Origin: Alphaproteobacteria bacterium UBA998 | Lineage (GTDB): Bacteria; Pseudomonadota; Alphaproteobacteria; Rickettsiales; UBA998 | Direction of reading: 5' to 3' | Length of the DNA stretch: 16,878 nt | NCBI GenBank assembly: GCA_002291925.1 | Contig: DBAY01000037.1 | Coordinates: 1 to 16,878, forward strand | Part shown: positions 5,902 to 14,057 of the stretch, one piece after another | Numbering within the stretch: position 1 is the first letter of the stretch | Layout: every line of letters starts with the position of its first letter | Made by a program: the position numbers and the translations under genes | Notes under the pieces: generated by a model | Database searches by the model: none | The model's input: the letters and a program-made list of their open reading frames with translations, nothing else | Told to the model about the DNA's origin: nothing

Positions 5902-7815
5902 ATGCTCAGGTCAAACCTTCAGAAAACGCTTGTTTTCTTTTTTGTTTTGCTGCTTCCGGGTCTTTCTGCTGGCACGGTTCATGAAACACCGCCTGCGTCG
6001 TATGGCGTCCATCTCGGAGAACGGTTTGGTCCGCCCATGCCGCACACGCCCGCTCCGCAACACGCGCTGGTACTGTTCGGCAAGGCAAAATATCCCAAGA
6101 ATTTCCGCCAGTTTGCCTATGTGAACCCTCAAGCACCCAAAGGTGGCACGGTGCGGCTCTATGCCCCCGGCAGCTTTGACAATTTAAATCCCTTCATCCT
6201 GAAGGGCATCGCCGCGCCGGGCATGGCGGAATTGTTCTATGACAGCCTGATGACCCTCGCGTTGGATGAGCCGCAGACCTATTACCCGCTGGTGGCCGAG
6301 TCGGTGGATCTGTGGGAGGACCGCAGCCAGGCGGTGTTCAAGATCAATCCCAAGGCGCGGTGGCATGACGGCTCGCCCATCACTGCCGAGGATGTGGTAT
6401 GGTCGCTGGAAGCCCTGAAAACCAAGGGTGCGCCGAATTTCCAGTTGCTTTTTAAGCCGATCCGGGCCGAAGCGGAGGATGCGCACACGGTGCATTTTTA
6501 TTTCGAAGACCCGATGAACCGTGAGCTGCCCTTTTATGCCGCCAGCATGCCACTTTTTCCGAAAGCATACTATGCGGGCCGCGATTTCGCCAAAACTTCG
6601 CTGGAGCCCCCGCTGGGCGGCGGGCCGTACAGGGTCGCCTCCCTCGATCCGGGACGGCGCATCACCTTCGCGCGCGTCGCCGATTACTGGGCGAAGGACC
6701 TTCCCTCGCGCCGGGGCATGTTCAATTTCGACACGGTGCGCTATGACGTCTACCGCGACGAAACCGTGGCGCTCGAAGCCTTCAAGGCGCACGAATATGA
6801 CGTACGCGAGGAATATATCGCCCGCAACTGGGCCACGGCCTATGATTTCCCCGCCGTGCGTGACGGACGCGTGAAGAAATACGACGCCACGCACAAGATT
6901 CCGCGCGGCATGCAGGCCTTCGCGTTCAACCTGCGCCGTCCGCAGTTCGAGGATCGGCGCGTGCGCGAGGCGATTTCCATGACGATGGATTTCGAGTGGA
7001 TGAACAAAACGCTGTTCTACGGCGCCTATGACCGCAATGACAGCTTCTTCCAGAATACGGAGTTCGCCGCCACGAAACTGCCCGATGCCGCGGAAATGAA
7101 GCTGTTGGAGCCCTATCGCAGCGAACTGCCAGAGGAAACCTTCACCAAGGTCTACACCCCGCCGGTCAGCGACGGCAGCGGCAATATCCGCCCGCGGCTG
7201 GTGGAAGCGCAAAAGCTGCTGAACGAGGCGGGCTGGCGCATCGGCCCCGATGGCTGGCGCGTGAACGAGAAAACCGGCAAGACGCTGAGCGTCGAATTCA
7301 TGATGAACCAGGCGACCTTCCAGCGCGTCATCATGCCGATGATCCGCAATCTGCGCCGTCTCGGCATTGATGCCCGCTACCGGCAGGTGGATGACGCGCA
7401 ATTCCAGAAGCGTATTGAGCAGAAGGATTTTGACATCATCTCCTATTGGTGGAACATGGGCATCATGTTTCCGGGGAACGAGCAGCTAGGCTTCTGGCAC
7501 TCCAGCCAGGCGGACGTGCATGGGAGTCTAAACTTCACCGGGCTGAAGCTCGACGTGGTCGATACGCTGCTGGGCAAGATTTCCGGTGCCAGCCGCCTGG
7601 AGGATCTGGTCACGGCGAGCCGGGCGCTCGATCGGGTGTTGCTATGGCAGCACGTCATCATCCCGCACTGGAGTATCTCGCATTTCCGCACCGCCTACTG
7701 GGACATGTTCGGCCTGCCCGCCACCCGGCCAGATTACAATCTCGGCCTGTGGACCTGGTGGGTGAGGCCGGAGGTGATCAAACAGCAGCAACAGCGCGCG
7801 GGGGGCACGCCATGA
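5902..7815 (+). CDS. yejA: Periplasmic oligopeptide/microcin C-type binding protein
   Basis: Family 5 extracellular solute-binding protein (637 residues; E. coli YejA is about 604) that delivers peptides to the YejBEF permease. A Sec signal peptide is clear: basic residues R3 and K8, hydrophobic core 9-20, and a likely cut after the SAG near residue 24. The mature part shows GGTVRLYAPGSFDNLNPF (81-98), LFYDSLMTLALDEP (111-124), WHDGSPITAEDVVWSLE (154-170) and later LRRPQFEDRRVREAIS, all typical of the YejA subgroup of the peptide/nickel binding family. No lipobox is present, so it should be free in the periplasm. No start codon exists further upstream before an in-frame TAG. The stop overlaps the yejB ATG as ATGA. 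In E. coli this system takes up microcin C; in Brucella and Sinorhizobium it affects tolerance of host antimicrobial peptides. Confidence 0.94.
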   Translation: MLRSNLQKTLVFFFVLLLPGLSAGTVHETPPASYGVHLGERFGPPMPHTPAPQHALVLFGKAKYPKNFRQFAYVNPQAPKGGTVRLYAPGSFDNLNPFILKGIAAPGMAELFYDSLMTLALDEPQTYYPLVAESVDLWEDRSQAVFKINPKARWHDGSPITAEDVVWSLEALKTKGAPNFQLLFKPIRAEAEDAHTVHFYFEDPMNRELPFYAASMPLFPKAYYAGRDFAKTSLEPPLGGGPYRVASLDPGRRITFARVADYWAKDLPSRRGMFNFDTVRYDVYRDETVALEAFKAHEYDVREEYIARNWATAYDFPAVRDGRVKKYDATHKIPRGMQAFAFNLRRPQFEDRRVREAISMTMDFEWMNKTLFYGAYDRNDSFFQNTEFAATKLPDAAEMKLLEPYRSELPEETFTKVYTPPVSDGSGNIRPRLVEAQKLLNEAGWRIGPDGWRVNEKTGKTLSVEFMMNQATFQRVIMPMIRNLRRLGIDARYRQVDDAQFQKRIEQKDFDIISYWWNMGIMFPGNEQLGFWHSSQADVHGSLNFTGLKLDVVDTLLGKISGASRLEDLVTASRALDRVLLWQHVIIPHWSISHFRTAYWDMFGLPATRPDYNLGLWTWWVRPEVIKQQQQRAGGTP

Positions 7816-8924
7816 CCGCCTATATCCTGCGCCGCCTGCTGCTGATGATTCCGACATTGTTCGGCATCCTCCTGCTCAATTTCGCCATTGTGCAGGCCGC
7901 GCCGGGCGGGCCGGTGGACCAGATCATTTTCAAGCTCACCAATCCGGGCGCCGCGGCGGGCGGGGCCACTGGTCGCTTCACTGGCAGCGGGGCGACGGAG
8001 GCAGGCGGCAGCAACCGGGTCGCCGCGCAGGACGCCACGTCCACTTCGCGCAGCGCGCGCGGTATCGACCCGGAAATGCTGGCGCAGATCGAAAAGCAGT
8101 TCGGCTTTGACAAGCCCGCCCATGAGCGTTTCTGGCTGATGCTGAAGAACTACCTGCATTTCGACTTCGGCGAGAGTTTCTACCGCAACCAGTCCGTCAT
8201 CAGCCTCATCCGCGACAAGATGCCCGTCTCCATTTCGCTCGGGCTGTGGACGGTGCTGCTGATGTACTTCATCTCCATCCCCCTCGGCATCGCCAAGGCC
8301 GTGCGCGACGGCAGCGGTTTCGATGCCGTAACGAGCTGGATCATCCTGGTCGGCTACGCCATTCCGAGCTTCCTGTTCGGCATCCTGCTCATCATCCTGT
8401 TCGCCGGGGGCAGCTACTGGGACTGGTTCCCCATGCGTGGCCTCACCTCGGACAACTGGGAGCAGCTCTCCACCTGGGGCAAGGTGAAGGATTATGCCTG
8501 GCACATGACGCTGCCGCTCACCGCGCTGGTCATCAGCGAATTTGCCAGCATGACGCTGCTGACCAAGAATTCCTTCATCGACGAGCTCTCCAAGCTCTAC
8601 GTGCTGACCGCCCGCGCCAAGGGGCTCACCCCGCGCCGCGTGCTGTACGGCCACGTGTTCCGCAACGCCATGCTGCTGGTGATTGCGGGCATCCCAATGA
8701 AACTGATGCGAATTTTCTTCACCGGCGCGCTGCTGATCGAGATTATCTTCTCGCTTGACGGGCTGGGGCTGCTCGCTTTCGAATCGGCGGTGAACCGCGA
8801 TTACCCGGTGATGTTCGGCAGCCTGTTCATCTTCACGCTGCTCAGCCTCGTGCTCAGCCTGCTCAGCGACCTGCTCTACACGGTGGTTGACCCCCGCATC
8901 GATTTCTCGCGGAGGGATGCGTGA
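7812..8924 (+). CDS. yejB: ABC transporter permease YejB
   Basis: One of the two membrane subunits of the Yej importer, 370 residues (E. coli about 364). It opens with MTAYILRRLLLMIPTLFGI, the standard DppB/OppB-type first helix, followed by NFAIVQAAPGGPVDQI, a Gly/Ala/Ser/Thr-rich periplasmic loop (about 46-83) also found in E. coli YejB, then RGIDPEMLAQIEKQFGFDKP. The inner-membrane core has several further helices, and the cytoplasmic EAA-type coupling loop reads YVLTARAKGLTPRRVLYGHVF. The C-terminus VVDPRIDFSRRDA is typical. I chose the ATG at 7812 rather than an in-frame codon at 7446, because the latter would read through yejA in another frame. The ATGA overlap with yejA points to translational coupling. 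Confidence 0.96.
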   Translation: MTAYILRRLLLMIPTLFGILLLNFAIVQAAPGGPVDQIIFKLTNPGAAAGGATGRFTGSGATEAGGSNRVAAQDATSTSRSARGIDPEMLAQIEKQFGFDKPAHERFWLMLKNYLHFDFGESFYRNQSVISLIRDKMPVSISLGLWTVLLMYFISIPLGIAKAVRDGSGFDAVTSWIILVGYAIPSFLFGILLIILFAGGSYWDWFPMRGLTSDNWEQLSTWGKVKDYAWHMTLPLTALVISEFASMTLLTKNSFIDELSKLYVLTARAKGLTPRRVLYGHVFRNAMLLVIAGIPMKLMRIFFTGALLIEIIFSLDGLGLLAFESAVNRDYPVMFGSLFIFTLLSLVLSLLSDLLYTVVDPRIDFSRRDA

Positions 8925-8976
8925 AGCGGCCCTGTCAAAAAGGCCCCAAATTTGCCCGTAGAGAGGAGGAAGCCTT

Positions 8977-10035
8977 ATGAGGCTATCTCCGGTCACCCGG
9001 CGGCGTCTGGCAGCCTTCAGGGCCCATAAACGGGGCTTCTGGTCGTTCTGGATCTTCCTGCTGCTGTTTGGCGCGTCCCTGCCGGCGGAATTCATCGCCA
9101 ACGACAAACCCATCGTGATGTCTTACAAGGGCCAGCTCTATTTCCCGGTGCTGATCATGTACCCGGAAACCACGTTCGGCGGCGATTTCGAGACGGAAGC
9201 CGATTACAAGGACCCCTACATCGCCCGGAAAATCATGGCCGATGGCTGGATGGTGATGCCGCCCCTGCCCTATGATTACCAGACCATCAACTTCGCCATC
9301 AGCAACGCCCCTTCGCCGCCCAGCGCGGAAAACCTGCTGGGCGTCGATGATCAAGGCCGCGACGTGCTGGCGCGGCTCATCTATGGCTTCCGGCTTTCCG
9401 TGCTTTTCGCCTTGACCCTGACCATCCTCAGCAGCGCCATAGGTATCCTGGCCGGGGCGGTGCAGGGCTATTTCGGCGGCTGGATCGACCTCAGCCTGCA
9501 GCGTTTCATCGAAATCTGGCACGGCCTGCCGATGCTGTTCATGCTGATCATCCTCGCCAGCTTCGTGGAGCCGAATTTCTGGTGGCTGCTCGGCTTGCTG
9601 CTGCTGTTTTCCTGGACGGACCTTGTCGGCGTGGTGCGGGCGGAATTCCTGCGGGCGCGCAATCTTGACTATGTACGTGCGGCGCGCGCGCTAGGCGTCC
9701 GCGAGCGCACCATCATGCTGCGCCACGTGCTGCCGAACGCCCTCGTGGCCGCGCTGACCTTCCTGCCCTTCAACCTCACCGCGGCGGTGACCACCCTCAC
9801 CTCGCTGGATTTCCTTGGCTTCGGCCTGCCGCCTGGCTCGCCCTCGCTCGGGGAGCTGCTGGCGCAGGGCAAGACCAACCCGACTTATCCGTGGCTCGGC
9901 ATCACCGGCTTCGTGGTGCTGGCCGTGCTGCTGGTGCTGATGATTTTTATCGGCGAGGCCGTGCGTGATGCGCTGAATCCCTACAAGGGCCGCCGCGCGG
10001 GTGTGCCGGTACCGCTGAAAGGGGGTGCCGCATGA
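8977..10035 (+). CDS. yejE: ABC transporter permease YejE
   Basis: Second permease subunit, 352 residues (E. coli about 341). It has the YejE-type N-terminus SPVTRRRLAAFRAHKRGFWS (4-23), a first membrane helix, a large periplasmic insertion with KPIVMSYKGQLYFPV and PPLPYDYQTINF, and the HLLGTD-equivalent NLLGVDDQGRDVLARLIYG. The coupling loop is YVRAARALGVRERTIMLRHVLPNALV, quoted here only as its two halves YVRAARALGV and RERTIMLRHVLPNALV. It ends in a last helix and a short tail. It is separated from yejB by 52 bases but has its own strong ribosome-binding site (AGGAGGAA, 8964-8971) 5 bases before the ATG, so it can be translated independently. Its stop overlaps the yejF ATG as ATGA. Confidence 0.96.
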   Translation: MRLSPVTRRRLAAFRAHKRGFWSFWIFLLLFGASLPAEFIANDKPIVMSYKGQLYFPVLIMYPETTFGGDFETEADYKDPYIARKIMADGWMVMPPLPYDYQTINFAISNAPSPPSAENLLGVDDQGRDVLARLIYGFRLSVLFALTLTILSSAIGILAGAVQGYFGGWIDLSLQRFIEIWHGLPMLFMLIILASFVEPNFWWLLGLLLLFSWTDLVGVVRAEFLRARNLDYVRAARALGVRERTIMLRHVLPNALVAALTFLPFNLTAAVTTLTSLDFLGFGLPPGSPSLGELLAQGKTNPTYPWLGITGFVVLAVLLVLMIFIGEAVRDALNPYKGRRAGVPVPLKGGAA

Positions 10036-11624
10036 CGCTGCTCGCGGTGCAAGGGTTGCAGGTGGCCTTCGCGGGCAGCGCGCCCGTGGTGAAAGGCGTC
10101 AGCTTCACGCTGGAAAAGGGCGAAATGCTGGCGCTGGTCGGCGAATCCGGCTCCGGCAAGTCGGTCACCGCCCTGTCGCTCATGCAGCTGCATGACCGCA
10201 CGCAGGTTGATTACCCGGCCGGCAGCATCCGTTTCGAGGGGCGCGAGCTGCTCGGCCAGCCGGAGAGGCAACTGCGCCAGCTGCGCGGCGACGACATGGC
10301 GATGATCTTCCAGGAGCCGATGAGCGCCCTCAACCCACTGCACTCCATCGGCAAGCAGATCGCTGAAATGATCCGGGTTCATCAACCCTTGCGCGAAACC
10401 GAAATTCGGGCCCGCGTGCATGAATTGCTTGGGTTGGTCGGGCTTGAGAAGCTGAAAGACCGGCTGGATGCCTACCCGCATCAGTTGTCCGGCGGCGAGC
10501 GCCAGCGGGTCATGATCGCCATGGCGCTGGCCAATCATCCGAAATTGCTGATTGCCGACGAGCCGACCACCGCGCTTGACGTCACGCTGCAGGCCCAGAT
10601 CATTACGCTCCTGAAAGATCTCCAGCAACGGCTGGGCCTCGCCATCCTGTTGATTACCCATGATCTCACGCTGGTGCGCCACGCCGCCGACCGCGTCGCC
10701 ATCATGCGCCACGGCGAACTCGTGGAGCAGGGCGTCACCGCCGAGGTGTTTGCCCGCCCTCAGCATGCCTACACGCAGCTCCTCCTCGCCAGCGAGCCCA
10801 GCGGATCGGCCGTGCCGCTGCCGGCCAGCCACCAAACCCTGCTGCGCGCCCGCGACGTTTCCGTGCGCTACCCGGCACCACGCCGCCTGTTCGCCCGCCG
10901 TACCCCGGATACGGTCGCCCTCGCCCCCACCTCGCTGAGCGTCGGCCAGGGCGAAACGGTGGGCATCGTGGGGGAATCCGGCTCGGGCAAGACGACACTA
11001 GGCCTCGCGCTGCTGCGGCTGGCGCGCGCCTCGGGGACCATCGATTATCAGGGCACCGACCTCAGCGCCCTTTCCACCCGCGCCCTGCAGCCCCTGCGAC
11101 GCAAGCTGCAATTCGTCTTCCAGGACCCGTTCGGCAGCCTGAACCCGCGCATGAGCGTCGGCGAGATCATCGGCGAGGGGCTGACCGTCCATGAGCCCCA
11201 GCTCTCGCACAAGGAGCGCAAGGCGCGCGTGGTGGAGATTCTGCGCGAGGTGGGGCTGGAGCCGGAAATGCGCAACCGATACCCGCACGAATTCAGCGGC
11301 GGCCAGCGCCAGCGTATCAACATCGCCCGCGCCATGATCCTGGAGCCGGAACTGGTCGTGCTCGACGAGCCGACTTCCGCGCTCGATCTCTCCCTGCAGG
11401 CGCAGATCATCGCCTTGCTGAAGGAGATGCAGCAGCGGCGCGGCACCAGCTACCTGTTCATCAGCCACGATCTGCGTGTCATTCGCGCCATTGCCCACCG
11501 CATCATCGTCATGCGGCATGGGCAGATCGTCGAGGAAGGCCCCACGCAGGCTATTTTCGACGCCCCGCGGCAGCCCTACACGCGGGATCTGATCCGCGCC
11601 GCCTTCCTGCATGAAAATGGCTGA
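10032..11624 (+). CDS. yejF: Double-domain ABC transporter ATPase YejF
   Basis: Cytoplasmic ATPase that powers the YejBE permease; 530 residues contain two complete nucleotide-binding domains, matching E. coli YejF (about 529). Domain 1: Walker A GESGSGKS (37-44), signature LSGGE (152-156), Walker B LLIADEPT (172-179), switch His210. Domain 2: Walker A GESGSGKT (314-321), signature FSGGQ (421-425), Walker B LVVLDEPT (441-448), switch His479. The C-terminal QPYTRDLI segment is typical of oligopeptide/dipeptide ATPases. All catalytic residues are present in both halves, so both sites should hydrolyse ATP. It is the last gene of yejABEF and ends 18 bases before the convergent oxidoreductase gene, with no evident terminator in that gap. 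Confidence 0.96.
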   Translation: MTLLAVQGLQVAFAGSAPVVKGVSFTLEKGEMLALVGESGSGKSVTALSLMQLHDRTQVDYPAGSIRFEGRELLGQPERQLRQLRGDDMAMIFQEPMSALNPLHSIGKQIAEMIRVHQPLRETEIRARVHELLGLVGLEKLKDRLDAYPHQLSGGERQRVMIAMALANHPKLLIADEPTTALDVTLQAQIITLLKDLQQRLGLAILLITHDLTLVRHAADRVAIMRHGELVEQGVTAEVFARPQHAYTQLLLASEPSGSAVPLPASHQTLLRARDVSVRYPAPRRLFARRTPDTVALAPTSLSVGQGETVGIVGESGSGKTTLGLALLRLARASGTIDYQGTDLSALSTRALQPLRRKLQFVFQDPFGSLNPRMSVGEIIGEGLTVHEPQLSHKERKARVVEILREVGLEPEMRNRYPHEFSGGQRQRINIARAMILEPELVVLDEPTSALDLSLQAQIIALLKEMQQRRGTSYLFISHDLRVIRAIAHRIIVMRHGQIVEEGPTQAIFDAPRQPYTRDLIRAAFLHENG

Positions 11625-11642
11625 AATCCTGCAGGCGGGGCC

Positions 11643-12629
11643 TTATTCGGGATCGACGATGAACACCGAGGCGCCGGTGGTGTGGCGGCCCTCCAGCTCG
11701 GCATGGGCACGCGCGGCGTCCGAGAGGTAATAACTCTGCCCAATCGGCACTTTCAGCACGCCTTTCAGCAGCAAATCAAGGAAACTGGCCGCCAGCACGC
11801 CGTAATCGATCGTTTCGGCTATGTAATCACGCAAGCTGGGCCGCGTGTAAAAGAGCGAACCGCGCTGCATCAGATCCAGCGGGGCGATGGGCGGTACCGG
11901 GCCGGAGGCATTGCCATAGCTCACCATCAGCCCGAACCGCCGCAAGCAGCCGAGCGACGCCGCGAACGTCTCCGCCCCGATGGCGTCATACACCACGTTA
12001 CAGCCGATTCCTTGCGTCAAATCACGCACGCGGGCGGCCAGGTCCCCCTCGCCCAGCACCAGTACCTCCTCGCAGCCGTTGGAGCCCGCCAGTGCGACTT
12101 TCTCGCGGCTGCCGACCGTGCCGATCACCCGCGCGCCCAGATGCTTCGCCCATTGTGCCAGCAGCGAGCCCACGCCGCCCGCCGCGGCATGCACCAGCAC
12201 GGTCATGCCCGGCGCCAGCACGATGGTTCGCTGCACGAGGAACGCCGCCGTACAACCCCGCAGCAGGCAGGCGGCCGCCTGTTCCGGCTGGATGCCCTCG
12301 GGGATGCGCAGCAGGTCGTCCTCACGCATCAACCGGTGCGTGGCGTAGGCGCCTACAGGCCCCTTGCAGTACATCACCGCGTCGCCCGGCTTCAGGCCAA
12401 CTACGTCCGGGCCCACCGCCTGCACGATGCCCGCCCCTTCCAGCCCCGGCGTGAAGGGCCAGGACGACACGGGATAAAGCCCGCTGCGGTGGTACGTATC
12501 GATGAAATTGAGCCCGACCGCCTTCTGGACGATTAGCACCTCATCGCCCTGCGGCGTGCCCGGCGTGATGGCTTCCCAGCGGAGCACGGATGGCCCGCCG
12601 GGCTGATGGGCGCGGATGGCATGGGGCAT
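11643..12629 (-). CDS. NAD(P)H:quinone oxidoreductase (zeta-crystallin-like MDR family)
   Basis: Zinc-free medium-chain dehydrogenase/reductase of 328 residues, close to the usual 320-330 for QorA-type quinone reductases, which reduce quinones with NADPH. Visible features are VGLNFIDTYHRSGLYP (38-53), PGLEGAGIV (61-69), PGDAVMY (81-87) and the Rossmann motif VHAAAGGVGSLLAQWAKHLGA (146-166, in two parts VHAAAGGVG and SLLAQWAKHLGA). No catalytic zinc-binding cysteine/histidine set is present. I set the start at the ATG read from 12629: the frame is open further upstream, but that extension lies antisense to mnmE and has no family match. It is convergent with yejF and divergent from mnmE, with 51 bases between the starts. 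Physiological substrate is not determinable. Confidence 0.93.
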   Translation of the reverse strand: MPHAIRAHQPGGPSVLRWEAITPGTPQGDEVLIVQKAVGLNFIDTYHRSGLYPVSSWPFTPGLEGAGIVQAVGPDVVGLKPGDAVMYCKGPVGAYATHRLMREDDLLRIPEGIQPEQAAACLLRGCTAAFLVQRTIVLAPGMTVLVHAAAGGVGSLLAQWAKHLGARVIGTVGSREKVALAGSNGCEEVLVLGEGDLAARVRDLTQGIGCNVVYDAIGAETFAASLGCLRRFGLMVSYGNASGPVPPIAPLDLMQRGSLFYTRPSLRDYIAETIDYGVLAASFLDLLLKGVLKVPIGQSYYLSDAARAHAELEGRHTTGASVFIVDPE

Positions 12630-12644
12630 AAGGACGCGGCACGT

Positions 12645-12673
12645 TTGAATTTCTCTTGGCGCGGTAGTATGTA
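12645..12673 (+). promoter_or_regulatory. Candidate mnmE promoter giving a nearly leaderless transcript
   Basis: TTGAAT (12645-12650) and TATGTA (12668-12673) are spaced by 17 bases. A transcript starting 6-8 bases after the -10 would begin at or next to the mnmE ATG at 12681. No Shine-Dalgarno precedes that ATG, which fits leaderless initiation. Confidence 0.35.
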
Positions 12674-12680
12674 GGCGGCC

Positions 12681-14030
12681 ATGACGCCGATGCAAGCGCA
12701 ATCCGACGATACCATCGTGGCCCTCGCCAGCGCGCCGGGCCGCGCGGGCGTAGCCGTGCTTCGCCTGTCCGGCCCGCAGGTGCCCGATGCCCTGCAAGCG
12801 CTGGGGGTGCACCCACTGCCCGCCGCGCGCCATGCGACGTTGCGTCGCTTGCGGCACCCGCAGTCCGGCGACGTGCTGGACCAGGGGCTCGTACTTTATT
12901 TTGCTGCCCCCCACAGCTTCACGGGCGAGGACGTGGCGGAGCTGCAGGTCCATGGCAGCCGCGCCGTGGTGGCGAGCCTGCTTTCCTGCCTTTGCGCGCT
13001 GCCCCATGTGCGCCTGGCGGAGCCGGGCGAGTTTGCACGCCGCGCCTTTTATCACCACAAGCTCAATCTCGCCGAGCTGGAAGGGCTGGCCGATCTTATC
13101 GATGCCGAAACGGATGCCCAGCGGGCCCAGGCCCTGCGCCTGATGGAGGGCTCACTTTCTTATGTTTGCGAGGCGCTGCGTCAGGGCCTGATGAAAACGC
13201 TGGCCTATGCGGAGGCGTTCTTGGATTTCCCCGACGAGGACCTGCCCCCGGCCGCGCTGGCGGAAATGAACGGCGAGCTCGCCCAAGCCGCCAGCGACAT
13301 CGCCACGCTGCTCGCACGCGCCGGGCAGGCAGAGACGATTCGTGAGGGGTTTCGCGTTGCCTTGCTGGGCGCGCCCAATGCGGGGAAATCCTCGCTGCTG
13401 AACGCGCTGGCACAGCGCGAGGTGGCCATCGTCACCGAGCGCGCGGGCACGACGCGGGACATTTTGGAAGTGCGACTGAACCTGCAGGGTTATCTGGTGA
13501 TTCTGGCGGATATGGCAGGTTTGCGCGAGACGGACGATGCCATCGAGCAGGAAGGCATTCGCCGCGCTCTCGCCTATGCACGGGAGGCCGATCTGCGGCT
13601 GTGGCTGGTCGATGGATCGCAGCCCGCCTCCTCGCTGGAAGCCACAGGCCTTATGTACCAGCCCGGCGATCTGATCGTCTTCACCAAGCAGGACTTGCCC
13701 GCCCACCCATCCCTGGCTTCGCAAACCGCTGCCAACCTTAAGGTTTCCGCCCAGACCGGCGAGGGCATCCCGCAGTTGCTTCAAGCACTTGGTTCCCATA
13801 TGATGACGCGCTTTACGGCCTCGGAAACCTGTGTGCTGGTACGGCAACGGCACGTGAATGCCTTCCATTCGGCCCAGCAACACCTGACCGCCGCCATGGC
13901 GGAAGATGACCTGACGCTCAAGGCTGAGGAAATACGCTTGGCCATCCGCGCTATATCTGCCGTCATTGGCGCGGTAGACGTTGAGGATATACTAGATATT
14001 GTGTTTGGCTCGTTTTGCCTTGGAAAATGA
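12681..14030 (+). CDS. mnmE: tRNA uridine-5-carboxymethylaminomethyl modification GTPase MnmE
   Basis: GTPase that works with MnmG to install the (carboxymethyl)aminomethyl group on wobble U34 of several tRNAs. The 449 residues show the N-terminal folate-binding domain (DTIVALASAPGRAGVAVLRLSG, 10-31, in parts; GEDVAELQVHG 82-92; EPGEFARRAF 114-123). A helical domain follows, then an inserted G domain with P-loop GAPNAGKSS (230-238), AGTTRD (255-260), DMAG (277-280), TKQD (335-338). The essential C-terminal CLGK (446-449) is intact. G3 normally reads DTAG; Met replaces Thr at 278, a position not fixed in the general DxxG rule. It is divergent from the quinone oxidoreductase and followed 27 bases later by its partner mnmG, with a parS site in between. 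Confidence 0.97.
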   Translation: MTPMQAQSDDTIVALASAPGRAGVAVLRLSGPQVPDALQALGVHPLPAARHATLRRLRHPQSGDVLDQGLVLYFAAPHSFTGEDVAELQVHGSRAVVASLLSCLCALPHVRLAEPGEFARRAFYHHKLNLAELEGLADLIDAETDAQRAQALRLMEGSLSYVCEALRQGLMKTLAYAEAFLDFPDEDLPPAALAEMNGELAQAASDIATLLARAGQAETIREGFRVALLGAPNAGKSSLLNALAQREVAIVTERAGTTRDILEVRLNLQGYLVILADMAGLRETDDAIEQEGIRRALAYAREADLRLWLVDGSQPASSLEATGLMYQPGDLIVFTKQDLPAHPSLASQTAANLKVSAQTGEGIPQLLQALGSHMMTRFTASETCVLVRQRHVNAFHSAQQHLTAAMAEDDLTLKAEEIRLAIRAISAVIGAVDVEDILDIVFGSFCLGK

Positions 14031-14036
14031 TTTTTT

Positions 14037-14052
14037 TGTTTCACGTGGAACA
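14037..14052. promoter_or_regulatory. parS: parS centromere site (one base off consensus) between mnmE and mnmG
   Basis: TGTTTCACGTGGAACA matches the 16-bp ParB target TGTTTCACGTGAAACA at 15 of 16 positions; the only change is A to G at position 12. ParB dimers load here and spread to form the partition complex that ParA moves. The site overlaps the presumed ribosome-binding region of mnmG, whose ATG is 5 bases downstream. Confidence 0.88.
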
Positions 14053-14057
14053 GATGT

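Noticed and set aside
5867..6124. 85-residue frame starting at TTG in the yejA leader
   Set aside because: The Shine-Dalgarno would touch the TTG, most of the frame lies inside yejA in another phase, and the translation looks like a shadow.
6184..7401. 405-residue open frame antisense to yejA
   Set aside because: No domain pattern; a by-product of GC-rich codon use in yejA.
7446..7811. Earlier start for yejB
   Set aside because: It would overlap yejA out of frame for 366 bases; the homologous N-terminus and an ATGA junction mark 7812 as the start.
8925..8976. GGCC...GGCC repeat in the yejB-yejE gap as an internal terminator
   Set aside because: Only 4-bp arms with an A-rich loop and no U-tract; yejE has a strong ribosome-binding site and clearly belongs to the operon.
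7734..9113. 459-residue open frame on the minus strand across yejB and yejE
   Set aside because: Composition (Glu/Gln/His/Arg-rich, no hydrophobic core) is that of a complement of membrane-protein genes in high-GC DNA; the + strand genes are certain.
11625..11642. CCTGCAGG palindrome between yejF and the oxidoreductase gene as a terminator
   Set aside because: No loop and no T-run; too short to form a terminator hairpin.
12630..13058. 143-residue N-terminal extension of the quinone oxidoreductase
   Set aside because: It is antisense to the mnmE coding sequence, is Arg/His/Gly-rich as expected for a shadow frame, and the family's normal N-terminus begins at 12629.
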